A DNA stretch of 38,585 nucleotides from UMGS1649 sp964481385. GTDB lineage: Bacteria > Bacillota > Clostridia > TANB77 > CAG-465. Positions 1-7,897 of this stretch are shown here, piece by piece. Numbering within the stretch: the stretch's first letter is position 1; the number at the start of each line of letters is the position of its first letter. The stretch covers positions 1 to 38,585 of the forward strand of contig CAYZTN010000006.1 in assembly GCA_964481385.1 (NCBI GenBank), written 5' to 3'. A program made the position numbers and the translations under genes. Below the pieces are notes generated by a model. It had not been told where the DNA came from and ran no database searches. It was given only the letters and a program-made list of their open reading frames with translations.

Positions 1-1348
1 CAATATCAAATGTAACTTCAATTTGTGGTACTCCTCTTGGTGCTGGTGGAATTCCAGTTAAGCTAAAGCGTCCAAGTGTTTTATTGTATGCGGCAATCTC
101 ACGTTCACCTTGTAATACGTGTACTTCAACTGATGTTTGACCATCTGCAGCTGTACTAAATATTTGAGATTTCTTTGTTGGTATTGTTGTATTTCTTTCT
201 ATAAGTTTTGTAAATACTCCACCATATGTTTCAATTCCAAGTGACAATGGAGTTACATCAAGAAGTACTAATCCCTTAACATCTCCTGTTAAAACACCTG
301 CTTGAATTGCTGCACCAACTGCAACGCATTCGTCTGGGTTAATTCCCTTATATGGTTCTTTTCCAGTTAAACGTTTAACTGTTTCTTGTACTAGAGGTAC
401 TCTTGTTGAACCACCAACAAGTAATATTTTATCTAGTTTATCAAATGATAAACCTGAATCTTTCATTGCTTGATTTACAGGTCCTACTGTTGCTTCTACA
501 AGGTCACCTATTAACTCTTCAAATTTTGCACGAGTTAAAGTAACGTCCATGTGTTTTGGACCAGTAGCGTCAGCTGTGATAAATGGAAGATTAATGTTTG
601 CAGTAGGTGTTGAAGAAAGCTCAATCTTAGCTTTTTCAGCAGCTTCTTTTAATCTTTGCATTGCCATATTGTCGCTTGACAAATCTATTCCAGAATCCTT
701 CTTAAATTCTGCTACTAAGTATTCTATTATTCTTTGGTCGAAGTCATCTCCACCAAGTTTGTTGTTACCTGCTGTAGCTAGAACTTCAAATACACCATCA
801 CCAATATCTAGTATAGATACATCGAATGTTCCTCCACCTAAGTCATATACCATAATCTTTTGGTCTTTGTCTTTATCTAGACCATAAGCTAAGGCAGCTG
901 CTGTTGGTTCGTTTATAATTCTTAGAACTTCTAGACCTGCAATTTTACCAGCGTCTTTTGTTGCTTGACGTTGTGAATCGCTAAAGTATGCTGGTACTGT
1001 AATAACTGCTTGAGTTATTGGTTCGCCAATATAGCTTTCAGCGTCTGATTTCATTTTTTGAAGTATCATTGCGCTTATTTCTGGTGCTGAATACTCTTTA
1101 TCGTCTATTTTTACTTTTTTGTTTGTACCCATATCTCTTTTGATAGATACTACTGTTCTATCATGGTTTGTGATTGCTTGACGTTTTGCAACTTGACCTA
1201 CCAATCTTTCACCATTTTTTGCAAAACCAACTACTGATGGAGTTGTTCTTGCTCCCTCGGAACTTGGTATAACTGTTGGTTCACCATTTTCAATAACAGC
1301 TACACATGAGTTTGTTGTTCCTAAATCAATTCCTATAACTTTTGACAT
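1..1348 (-). CDS. dnaK: Molecular chaperone DnaK (Hsp70), 3' part missing
   Basis: ATP-dependent Hsp70 chaperone that folds and protects cytoplasmic proteins together with GrpE and DnaJ. I translated the complement from an ATG at 1346-1348. It starts MSKVIGIDLGTTNSCVA, the Hsp70 phosphate-1 motif, and continues through the phosphate-2 region (DLGGGTFDVS) and the adenosine motif (LVGGSTRVP). It reaches the start of the substrate-binding domain before the window edge, giving about 449 codons of a family length near 610. A perfect AGGAGG (complement of 1357-1362) lies 8 bases before the start. It is the third gene of hrcA-grpE-dnaK and should share the CIRCE-controlled promoter. dnaJ would be expected beyond position 1 but cannot be seen. 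Confidence 0.97.
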   Translation of the reverse strand, partial: MSKVIGIDLGTTNSCVAVIENGEPTVIPSSEGARTTPSVVGFAKNGERLVGQVAKRQAITNHDRTVVSIKRDMGTNKKVKIDDKEYSAPEISAMILQKMKSDAESYIGEPITQAVITVPAYFSDSQRQATKDAGKIAGLEVLRIINEPTAAALAYGLDKDKDQKIMVYDLGGGTFDVSILDIGDGVFEVLATAGNNKLGGDDFDQRIIEYLVAEFKKDSGIDLSSDNMAMQRLKEAAEKAKIELSSTPTANINLPFITADATGPKHMDVTLTRAKFEELIGDLVEATVGPVNQAMKDSGLSFDKLDKILLVGGSTRVPLVQETVKRLTGKEPYKGINPDECVAVGAAIQAGVLTGDVKGLVLLDVTPLSLGIETYGGVFTKLIERNTTIPTKKSQIFSTAADGQTSVEVHVLQGEREIAAYNKTLGRFSLTGIPPAPRGVPQIEVTFDI

Positions 1349-1384
1349 AATATTTTCCTCCTAATTCTATAATTATTATGTTAG

Positions 1385-1406
1385 CTTAGAAGTCAAAGCT
1401 TCTAAG
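1385..1406. other. Intercistronic hairpin between grpE and dnaK
   Basis: Perfect 8-bp inverted repeat (CTTAGAAG at 1385-1392, CTTCTAAG at 1399-1406) with a 6-base loop in the 65-base gap between grpE and dnaK. There is no U-run after it on the minus strand, so a processing or stability hairpin is more likely than a terminator. Function is inferred. Confidence 0.45.
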
Positions 1407-1413
1407 TAGTTAC

Positions 1414-1968
1414 CTAATTTGCAACTTTTACAAGAGAATGTCTTACGACTTTATCTCCTAGCTTGTATCCGCGTCTAAACACTTCAACTATTTCTTTTTC
1501 ACCTTTTGTTTCATCAGTAACACTCATTACAGCTTCGTGATACTCTGGGTCAAAGGTATGCCCCATATCTTCAATTGGCTCTACGTTATACTTTTTAAGC
1601 ATTGCCATAAGGTCTTTATATATAAGCTCGATACCCTCTTTATACTTCTCGTCTTTACTTTCAGCTTCAACTGCTTTTTCAAAGTTGTCTACAACTGGAA
1701 GTATTGCTCCTATTACTTCAGACACAACAGATAAATACATATTATCTTTTTCCTTAGCAATTCGTTTTTTGAAGTTATCGAACTCAGCCATGTTTCTTCT
1801 CAAACTTTCATAATATTCGTCTGCTTTTTTTCTTTGTTCTTCTAAATCTTGATTTAGTTTATCTATAAATGCTTGTTCATTATCTACTTCAGTTTGAGTC
1901 GCATCTTTTGTTTCCTCTACTTCTGCTGCTTTTGTTATCTCATCAGCTTTTTCATTTTTGTTCTCCAT
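1414..1968 (-). CDS. grpE: Nucleotide exchange factor GrpE
   Basis: Co-chaperone that drives ADP release from DnaK. The product has an acidic, charged N-terminus, then a long Glu/Lys-rich coiled-coil helix (roughly residues 25-85) with the GrpE-like segment AEFDNFKKRIAKEK. A C-terminal beta domain includes NVEPIEDMGHTFDPEYHEAV and ends GDKVVRHSLVKVAN. At 184 aa it is typical for the family. The frame is open 8 codons further upstream, but I chose the ATG at 1966-1968 (MENKNEK) because AGGAGG lies 6 bases before it. The start region overlaps the end of hrcA by 17 bases, which suggests translational coupling in the heat-shock operon. Confidence 0.95.
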   Translation of the reverse strand: MENKNEKADEITKAAEVEETKDATQTEVDNEQAFIDKLNQDLEEQRKKADEYYESLRRNMAEFDNFKKRIAKEKDNMYLSVVSEVIGAILPVVDNFEKAVEAESKDEKYKEGIELIYKDLMAMLKKYNVEPIEDMGHTFDPEYHEAVMSVTDETKGEKEIVEVFRRGYKLGDKVVRHSLVKVAN

Positions 1969-2989
1969 CTCTATCCTCCTTATCTTTACCAAATATTTTT
2001 TTTAGTCTTTCATTTACTGCCTTAAATGTTCCTACCACCTTATTGTAATTTACTCTTTTTGGAGTAACAATTCCAAGCGTTGCACTTGTTGTATCACTCG
2101 CTTCAAAGTCTAGTGATATAAGACTATAGTCCTTAAGCAAAATCTCGTTACTTTCGTTCCCTATTATAATTGATACATCATTTTCATCTATTTTTTCTAA
2201 AACTTCTTGTATAATTTCTCTAGTATTTACCACATTCAAAAACTTCTTAACTTCTGAAGTGTCGCTAAACTCTGGTAAATTTAATAGTGGCTCTATGTTT
2301 CCTTTTACTTCAGATTTTGGTTCTGCAAGCTCTTTTCGAATTATATGTTCCATTTCACTTAATACACTTGAAAATTTACTTAACTCCTTCTTAATTACCT
2401 CATTTAAAACATGAGACAATTCTTCTAAAGGCGTACCTTTTAAGTTTTTATTAAGAAGCATAGATAATTCGTCAATTCTTGTTTCAGGTAAGCTATCTGT
2501 AATTTGTACTACCACATCTTTAACACTTCCTGAATTAGACATAAGTACAATAAGCAAAATCTTTTCTGAAATTTTTAATATTTTAATATTTTCAATTACA
2601 TCTGTATTTTTAATGTTTAATACTGTTGGTACTTTTAATATACGAGATATAACCTCTGCCGCATGTTCCAATGTCTTTTCAGCACTTCCATAGCTTACTA
2701 TATTGTTGTTTATATAATCTACATCTACCATACTTAAAGTATCGTTTGTCATTAAATTATCTACATAATACCTATACCCCAAAGTTGAAGGAACGCGTCC
2801 TGCAGATATATGAGGTTGCTCTAAAAGCCCTATTTCCTCTAATTGTTTCATTTCATTACGAATCGTTGCAGGACTAATATCCACTTCATAGTTTTCAGCT
2901 ATTTGCTTTGAACCTACTGGTTCTGCAGATTCTACATAGTTTTCAACCACCAAGGCAAGTATCTTTTTCTTTCTTTCGTCTAATTCCAT
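1952..2989 (-). CDS. hrcA: Heat-inducible transcription repressor HrcA
   Basis: Represses class I heat-shock genes by binding CIRCE operators; its activity is normally tuned by GroEL. The N-terminal winged helix-turn-helix reads LDERKKKILALVVENY, followed by GSKQIAENYEVDISPATIRNE and LEQPHISAGRVPS, all characteristic of HrcA. The rest is the GAF-like dimerisation domain. With the start at ATG 2987-2989 (MELDERKKK) it is 345 aa, the usual size. A GTG nine codons upstream is rejected because it lies inside the CIRCE operator, and AGGTGAG sits at the right distance before the chosen ATG. It is first in the operon hrcA-grpE-dnaK and therefore autoregulated. Confidence 0.96.
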   Translation of the reverse strand: MELDERKKKILALVVENYVESAEPVGSKQIAENYEVDISPATIRNEMKQLEEIGLLEQPHISAGRVPSTLGYRYYVDNLMTNDTLSMVDVDYINNNIVSYGSAEKTLEHAAEVISRILKVPTVLNIKNTDVIENIKILKISEKILLIVLMSNSGSVKDVVVQITDSLPETRIDELSMLLNKNLKGTPLEELSHVLNEVIKKELSKFSSVLSEMEHIIRKELAEPKSEVKGNIEPLLNLPEFSDTSEVKKFLNVVNTREIIQEVLEKIDENDVSIIIGNESNEILLKDYSLISLDFEASDTTSATLGIVTPKRVNYNKVVGTFKAVNERLKKIFGKDKEDRDGEQK

Positions 2990-3009
2990 TATATTCTCAC
3001 CTTTATATT

Positions 3010-3036
3010 TTAGCACTCGAACTTATTAAGTGCTAA
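3010..3036 (-). promoter_or_regulatory. CIRCE operator (HrcA binding site)
   Basis: TTAGCACTC at 3010-3018, nine-base spacer, AAGTGCTAA at 3028-3036. This matches the CIRCE consensus TTAGCACTC-N9-GAGTGCTAA with one mismatch in the right arm. It lies between the hrcA promoter and the hrcA start, the classical place for HrcA repression. Confidence 0.95.
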
Positions 3037-3045
3037 TACACATAT

Positions 3046-3074
3046 AATATACTCCGCAGGAAATCATTTGTCAA
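3046..3074 (-). promoter_or_regulatory. Vegetative (sigma-A type) promoter of hrcA-grpE-dnaK
   Basis: On the minus strand: a perfect -35 TTGACA (complement of 3069-3074), a 17-base spacer and -10 TATATT (complement of 3046-3051). The predicted start of transcription falls just before the CIRCE element. The remaining bases up to the hairpin at 3245 are A/T-rich and show no gene. Confidence 0.8.
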
Positions 3075-3244
3075 CTATTTTTCAAAAAATATTTTATTTT
3101 TTTAAAAGATAGTGACAATTATTTTTCTAAGCACTTGTTTCTACCGCAATAAAATGTGTTAACCATTAAAATAGTTATACTGATTTACCATTAGTAAATT
3201 TTGCAATAGTCGTTTACCTCCTACTATCCCCACATCAAACACTT

Positions 3245-3280
3245 ACTAAAGGGAGTGCAAACTTATGCACTCCCTTTAGT
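3245..3280 (-). terminator. Strong hairpin downstream of the FGE/pilin-like gene, possible terminator
   Basis: Perfect 15-bp inverted repeat (3245-3259 and 3266-3280) with a 6-base loop, 38 bases after the stop of the gene ending at 3318. The minus-strand sequence after it is not T-rich, so termination is uncertain. A hairpin just after the variable end of a target gene is also seen in diversity-generating retroelements, so that reading is kept open. Confidence 0.5.
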
Positions 3281-3317
3281 ACCATATTTATACATTTTTA
3301 GCATCAAATGCTTTTTA

Positions 3318-4598
3318 TTATTTTAAATAAAGTGTAACTCTAAAACCGCAAGAATCATACGAATTGCCGACCCCTTCTTTGTAGCCACCGTAACGGTCAG
3401 AAGCCGAACCATAAGCTCCCCACACATGTCCAAAGTATCCTCCACGCTGTGATCTTTTTCCAATAGAAGGCGAATACTCCATTGTCCATTCACGCACATT
3501 TCCGGCTAAGTCATATATGTTTTTTGCTTGCCATGCCTCGTTTTTTCCGCATACATTCAAACTATAACAAAAGTCATTTGCAGCGCCCTCAGAATATCTA
3601 AAATTACCCCACTTAACAGAGTTTGTTATATCATGTTCCTTGTCAGAAACAAAATTTAGTGCTGTATCCCATTGCACGCCATAGCACAAAGTGGATACAA
3701 CAGATTTATGGTTACTATACATATTTTGTGACAAATATACAGCACCCGCAATACCTTTTCCAGTATCAGTTTCCTCTGGGTATATATCATTCATAGCAGC
3801 CCCCCAAGGCACATAATTATATACAACCGCACCTTTTTTAATAACAACTCGATGCTCTTCTGTAGACTCTGTTCTATTTTCTTTTGTACCATCTGTTGCA
3901 TCGCCGTCTCCAGATTCAAAACGGCCTATGTAAAATCCATGATAATACTGTACTGAACTACACATCTTGTAGTATTCTTCTATTTCTTCCTCATATCCTC
4001 CCAAGTTTGTAGTTACCGGTTCAGCATTAACATACCCACCAGAAAGTGCTCCAGTCATTTTATATATACCAGAGCCTTCATATGTTTCCTCAGCAGTTCC
4101 TCTTTTAAACACATCTGTAAAACTTTCATATAACCCTGTTGTTGCATCTGGAACTTCGCCTTCTTCTATTTCATACTCTACTGGTACCCATACAAATTGA
4201 TTACCTGTACAAATATATTTTTCACCTTTGTTCTCATCTGATGCATCATCTGAAATTATCAAACCAGTATCTTTTGTACCACCTACGTAATAAAAGCCTG
4301 CTGGTATTACTACTCCATCATATGTTGTATGCACTTCTTCTTTCTCGCCATTCCAAACGAGTGTAATACTTCCTATTGTAACTGGCTCAGGATTATTTCC
4401 CATTATTCCTTCTGCAAACATAAAACTTTTCATTTCTTCTATTTGTTGCGCCTCTGTCTTTTTCACAGCGTCACTTGCCTCTTCTATTATATTGGCATTA
4501 GATAAACTTACTATTACTGATGTAGCCAATATGCTTAAAACTAGTATAGTTATTACTAGTACAATTAGCGATATCGCTTTTTTACTTTTAATTTTCAT
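3318..4598 (-). CDS. Exported pilin-like protein with C-terminal FGE-sulfatase (SUMF1/C-type-lectin) domain
   Basis: 426 aa, predicted to be exported and displayed at the cell surface. The N-terminus has basic residues and one hydrophobic helix (SLIVLVITILVLSILAT), the prepilin-like leader common in Clostridia, then a helical Glu/Lys-rich stretch. The C-terminal two thirds carry FGE-sulfatase signatures: FVWVPVEY, GFYIGRFESG, LAGNVREWTMEY, RGGYFG and a final SCGFRVTLYLK. The formylglycine-generating activity of true SUMF1 is not implied, since this fold often serves as a ligand-binding scaffold. The ATG at 4596-4598 was chosen for its GGAGAGGAG site; a longer reading frame runs into a repeat element at 4616-4644. 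The last ~120 bases are 49% GC and look like a retroelement variable region. The leader is nearly identical to that of the gene at 20767-21861. Confidence 0.85.
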   Translation of the reverse strand: MKIKSKKAISLIVLVITILVLSILATSVIVSLSNANIIEEASDAVKKTEAQQIEEMKSFMFAEGIMGNNPEPVTIGSITLVWNGEKEEVHTTYDGVVIPAGFYYVGGTKDTGLIISDDASDENKGEKYICTGNQFVWVPVEYEIEEGEVPDATTGLYESFTDVFKRGTAEETYEGSGIYKMTGALSGGYVNAEPVTTNLGGYEEEIEEYYKMCSSVQYYHGFYIGRFESGDGDATDGTKENRTESTEEHRVVIKKGAVVYNYVPWGAAMNDIYPEETDTGKGIAGAVYLSQNMYSNHKSVVSTLCYGVQWDTALNFVSDKEHDITNSVKWGNFRYSEGAANDFCYSLNVCGKNEAWQAKNIYDLAGNVREWTMEYSPSIGKRSQRGGYFGHVWGAYGSASDRYGGYKEGVGNSYDSCGFRVTLYLK

Positions 4599-4615
4599 TC
4601 GTATTTCTCCTCTCC

Positions 4616-4644
4616 GTGTCATTTGAAAACGTCCCAAATGACAC
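4616..4644. repeat. Small palindromic repeat element, copy 1
   Basis: 10-bp arms GTGTCATTTG (4616-4625) and CAAATGACAC (4635-4644) around a 9-base loop that reads GGACGTTTT on the minus strand. It is a member of the GTGTCATTTGGGACGTTT family found at several places in the window. It lies in the 60-base gap just before the ribosome site of the pilin/FGE gene. Confidence 0.85.
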
Positions 4645-4658
4645 TATTGGTACTTATA

Positions 4659-5462
4659 TTATCTTAAGTCAATTCCTTTTACTCTCACATTTATACTAAA
4701 TATATTGATACCTGTCATATAATCTATTTTATCTACAATTCTTTTTCTCAAAGCAGTTGTCACATCTGGAATTTTCACTCCAAAATATACACTTGCATCA
4801 ATATCTATTTTCATTCCATCAACATACTTTTCTATACTTACTCTTTGAAGCTTGCTTATTCCTTCTTGCTTTTTCCCCTCATATGTTACAAGTTCACGAA
4901 GCACTTTATCTGAAATAGTATAATTTCCAAGATAACTAAATGTAGGGCGAATTATACTCTTTTCTTTATATACTTTATCCTTCTTCTCAAACATTTTAAG
5001 TGGGTCTAAAAAGTAACCTGAAAACTGCTCTTTTATTTCAAATGTTGGAACTGGAACAACATGTATTCCTTTTTCTTTTCTAAGTCTCTTTGCTTCTTCT
5101 ATTTGTTCTGGAGTAGACACTTCTTCAATATATACTCTTTTTGAAATTTTAGGTAAATGTAAATTTTCAGCAATTTTATCTACCATTTCATCCGAAGTTC
5201 CAAGTATAAGTAGCTTTTGTATTTTTTCTGCTTTTATAGCACGCATCATGGCACTTGCACGTGATTCATCTATAAACAAGGCGGCTTTCACAGAGCCAAT
5301 TTTTGTTGGCTCTGTTTTGGCAGACTTACCTGCTACCACTTTATTTTGTTTAATTAACAGCGAATCGTCTATAATATAGTCTATATTATACTCAGCCGCT
5401 ACATTTTGCGAATTATGACTCTTTCCTGTACCACTTGCTCCTACAAAAGCAAATACTTCCAT
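4659..5462 (-). CDS. P-loop ATP-binding protein with C-terminal Asp23/Gls24-like domain
   Basis: 267 aa, probably cytoplasmic. A Walker A motif GASGTGKS lies at residues 8-15, with a following IIDDSLLI segment. The N-terminal two thirds look like a small P-loop NTPase. The last ~65 residues (RVSIEKYVDGMKIDIDASV to INVRVKGI) have the alternating beta pattern and the YFGVKIP...TGI layout of Asp23/Gls24 envelope-stress proteins, so this reads as a fusion. Substrate and role are unknown. It starts 5 bases after the pnp stop, with its AAGGAAG ribosome site inside the end of pnp, so the two are almost certainly co-transcribed and coupled. The fusion call rests on pattern recognition only. Confidence 0.75.
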   Translation of the reverse strand: MEVFAFVGASGTGKSHNSQNVAAEYNIDYIIDDSLLIKQNKVVAGKSAKTEPTKIGSVKAALFIDESRASAMMRAIKAEKIQKLLILGTSDEMVDKIAENLHLPKISKRVYIEEVSTPEQIEEAKRLRKEKGIHVVPVPTFEIKEQFSGYFLDPLKMFEKKDKVYKEKSIIRPTFSYLGNYTISDKVLRELVTYEGKKQEGISKLQRVSIEKYVDGMKIDIDASVYFGVKIPDVTTALRKRIVDKIDYMTGINIFSINVRVKGIDLR

Positions 5463-5467
5463 TTACT

Positions 5468-7564
5468 TTACACTTCCTTTGCAGATAATTTGAACTTTCC
5501 TGTATCTTTTTCTAAGTCTATTACTTTTACCATTATTTCTTGACCCACTTTTAGTACGTCTTCTATCTTTCCTATACGCTCTTTAGATATTTGAGATATG
5601 TGAAGCAAGCCTTCTTTTCCTGGCAATACTTCAACTATAGCAAACGCTGGCATTATTTTTGTAACGTGTCCCATATATACTGCACCGTTTTCTACATCTT
5701 CAACAATTCCTGCAATCATTCTTAGCGCTTTATCAATTGAAGCTTCATCCATGCTATATACAAATACACTTCCATCTTCTTCAATATCTATCTTTACACC
5801 TGTTTCTTCGATAATCTTGTTTATAGTTTTTCCGCCTGAACCAATTACATCTTTAATCTTATCAATATCTATTTTTAGCGTCTTAATTTTTGGTGCATAC
5901 TCACTCAAATTCTCTCTTGGACAAGACAATTCTTTTAACATAATTTCGTCTAAAATGTATTTTCTAGCTTTGTTTGTTCTGGCAAACGCTTCTTCTATTA
6001 TTTCATATGTTAAACCATCGATTTTTATATCTACTTGTATTGCTGTAATTCCGTTTTTTGTTCCGGCTACTTTAAAGTCCATATCTCCAAAGAAGTCTTC
6101 TATTCCTTGTATATCTGTTACCATTATATATTCGTCAGAATCTTCTTTAGTAAATAATCCTGTTGAAATACCTGCTACTGGTTCTTTTATTGGAACACCA
6201 GCGTCCATAAGTGCTAGTGTAGAACCACATACACTTGCTTGTGATGTAGAACCGTTTGAACTTAATACTTCAGATACTACACGAATTGTATAAGGGAATT
6301 TCTCAACACTTGGTATTACTGGCTCTAATGCGCGCTCTGCAAGTGCTCCATGCCCTATCTCACGGCGTCCTGGACTTCTTACAGCTCTTGCCTCACCAAC
6401 GCTAAATGGTGGGAAGTTGTAATGGTGAATATACCTTTTAGATTCTTCCTCATCTAATCCATCTAAGCTTTGTTCGTCAGACTTAGGTCCTAGTGTTACA
6501 ACGCTCATTACTTGAGTTTGTCCTCTATTAAATAATGCACTACCGTGAGTTCTAGGAAGAAGTCCTACTTCACAAGAAAGTGGTCTTATCTCGTCAAATC
6601 CACGTCCATCTGGTCTCATTCCTTCGTTTATAATTAAGTTACGAACGTTTTTCTTTTCTAGTTTGTACAAGGCTTCTGCTATCATTGACTTATCTTTTAA
6701 GTATTCTTCTTCGCCATGTTTTTCTATGTAGTATGCTTTTACAGCTTCTTCTACACGAGTCATATTTTCGTCTCTTACAGTTTTATCTGTTGTTTGAACT
6801 GCTGTATGCACTGCTTCATAGAAGTTATCATATAGCTCTTGCCACATATCCTCTGGTATTGCAAAAGATTTATACTCTGCTTTTGGCTTTCCAATTTCTG
6901 CTTTTATATCAGCTATAAACTTACAAACTTTTTTAATTTCTGCATGTGCTTCTTTTATAGCTTGAAGCATAATTTCGTCTGGCACTTCTGCAGCTCCAGC
7001 TTCTATCATACAAACTTTGTCATAAGTTGCAGCAACTGTTAAATCTAGTTTAGATTTTTCTCTATCTGCTAAACCTGGGTTTAATACAATTTTACCATCT
7101 ACTAAACCTACTTTTACAGCACCAACCTCTTTAGTAAAAGGTATGTCTGAAATGTTTAGGGCGATTGACGCACCAAGCATTGCTGGTATTTCTGGAAGCA
7201 CTTCTGGATCCATAGATACTGCTATTGCGTGTATTGCTGTATCATTTCTGTAATCTTTTGGGAATAATGGACGCATTGGTCTATCTATTGCACGAGATAC
7301 CAATATGTTCTTGTCTGTTGGTTTTCCTTCACGTTTTACAAAACCACCTGGAATTTTACCTACTGCATAAAGTCTTTCCTCATAATCTACGGATAGCGGT
7401 AAAAAGTCTATCCCATCTTTTGGCTCTTTTGACATAGATGCGTTTACAATTACAACTGTGTCATCATATCTTACCATACATGAGCCGTTTGCAAGACCAG
7501 CCATTTTACCAGTTTCTACAACCAAACGTCTGCCTGCAAATGTTGTTTCAAATGTTTTAAACAT
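5468..7564 (-). CDS. pnp: Polyribonucleotide nucleotidyltransferase (PNPase)
   Basis: Phosphorolytic 3'-5' exoribonuclease of mRNA decay. At 698 aa it has the full domain order: first RNase PH-like domain, helical linker, second RNase PH-like domain (with RSPGRREIGHGALAERAL and DFFGDMDFKVAGT), KH domain (about 563-623, GSGGKTINKI) and S1 domain (about 624-698, GKEGLLHISQIS). The ATG at 7562-7564 is preceded by AGGAGGAA. It is transcribed from the promoter at 7691-7719 through a leader of about 120 bases with a long-range hairpin. rpsO, the usual upstream neighbour, is absent here. Confidence 0.98.
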   Translation of the reverse strand: MFKTFETTFAGRRLVVETGKMAGLANGSCMVRYDDTVVIVNASMSKEPKDGIDFLPLSVDYEERLYAVGKIPGGFVKREGKPTDKNILVSRAIDRPMRPLFPKDYRNDTAIHAIAVSMDPEVLPEIPAMLGASIALNISDIPFTKEVGAVKVGLVDGKIVLNPGLADREKSKLDLTVAATYDKVCMIEAGAAEVPDEIMLQAIKEAHAEIKKVCKFIADIKAEIGKPKAEYKSFAIPEDMWQELYDNFYEAVHTAVQTTDKTVRDENMTRVEEAVKAYYIEKHGEEEYLKDKSMIAEALYKLEKKNVRNLIINEGMRPDGRGFDEIRPLSCEVGLLPRTHGSALFNRGQTQVMSVVTLGPKSDEQSLDGLDEEESKRYIHHYNFPPFSVGEARAVRSPGRREIGHGALAERALEPVIPSVEKFPYTIRVVSEVLSSNGSTSQASVCGSTLALMDAGVPIKEPVAGISTGLFTKEDSDEYIMVTDIQGIEDFFGDMDFKVAGTKNGITAIQVDIKIDGLTYEIIEEAFARTNKARKYILDEIMLKELSCPRENLSEYAPKIKTLKIDIDKIKDVIGSGGKTINKIIEETGVKIDIEEDGSVFVYSMDEASIDKALRMIAGIVEDVENGAVYMGHVTKIMPAFAIVEVLPGKEGLLHISQISKERIGKIEDVLKVGQEIMVKVIDLEKDTGKFKLSAKEV

Positions 7565-7607
7565 AACAAAAATTCCTCCTTATTTAAAACAGTCTTTTCC
7601 AAGGTGA

Positions 7608-7664
7608 AGTAATAACTTCTAAAAAGCCAATATGTGTAAATACAACTTTTCACAAGTTATTACT
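7608..7664 (-). promoter_or_regulatory. Long-range hairpin in the pnp 5' leader
   Basis: Perfect 11-bp complementary arms AGTAATAACTT (7608-7618) and AAGTTATTACT (7654-7664) enclose 35 bases between the pnp promoter and its ribosome site. In other bacteria PNPase controls its own mRNA through a leader stem. A similar role here is inference. Confidence 0.45.
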
Positions 7665-7690
7665 ACATACTCCTCAAAAAAGCTATGTAT

Positions 7691-7719
7691 ATTATACAAT
7701 AATTAAGAAACGTTTGCAA
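7691..7719 (-). promoter_or_regulatory. Sigma-A type promoter of pnp
   Basis: Minus strand: -35 TTGCAA (7714-7719), exactly 17 bases of spacer, -10 TATAAT (complement of 7691-7696). It lies about 130 bases upstream of the pnp start. The rest of the 7565-7897 gap holds the leader hairpin and a repeat element, with no gene. Confidence 0.75.
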
Positions 7720-7816
7720 CACCATTTTTCTTAGGTTTTTTCTTATGTTGATAATGCTAAAATAATTATGTAGGTTTTATGAAATTGAATTTTGACCAAG
7801 AGCTAAATGTAAACAC

Positions 7817-7855
7817 AAACAGTGTCATTTGGAAACGTCCCAAATGACACTGTTT
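7817..7855. repeat. Small palindromic repeat element, copy 2
   Basis: 15-bp perfect arms (7817-7831 and 7841-7855) around a 9-base loop. On the minus strand it reads GTGTCATTTGGGACGTTTC, nearly identical to copy 1. It lies 43 bases after the pgsA stop. A moderately T-rich minus-strand flank means it may also act as a terminator for pgsA. Confidence 0.85.
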
Positions 7856-7897
7856 TGCGCTATAAAAAACGGCCATCACCAATTTTATTATCGTTTG

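Noticed and set aside
549..887. Plus-strand open frame of 112 codons
   Set aside because: It lies fully antisense within dnaK, has no ribosome site, and its translation is low-complexity Ser/Leu-rich.
3014..3016. GTG as a possible earlier start of hrcA
   Set aside because: It falls inside the CIRCE operator and lacks a ribosome site; the ATG at 2987-2989 has both family agreement and AGGTGAG.
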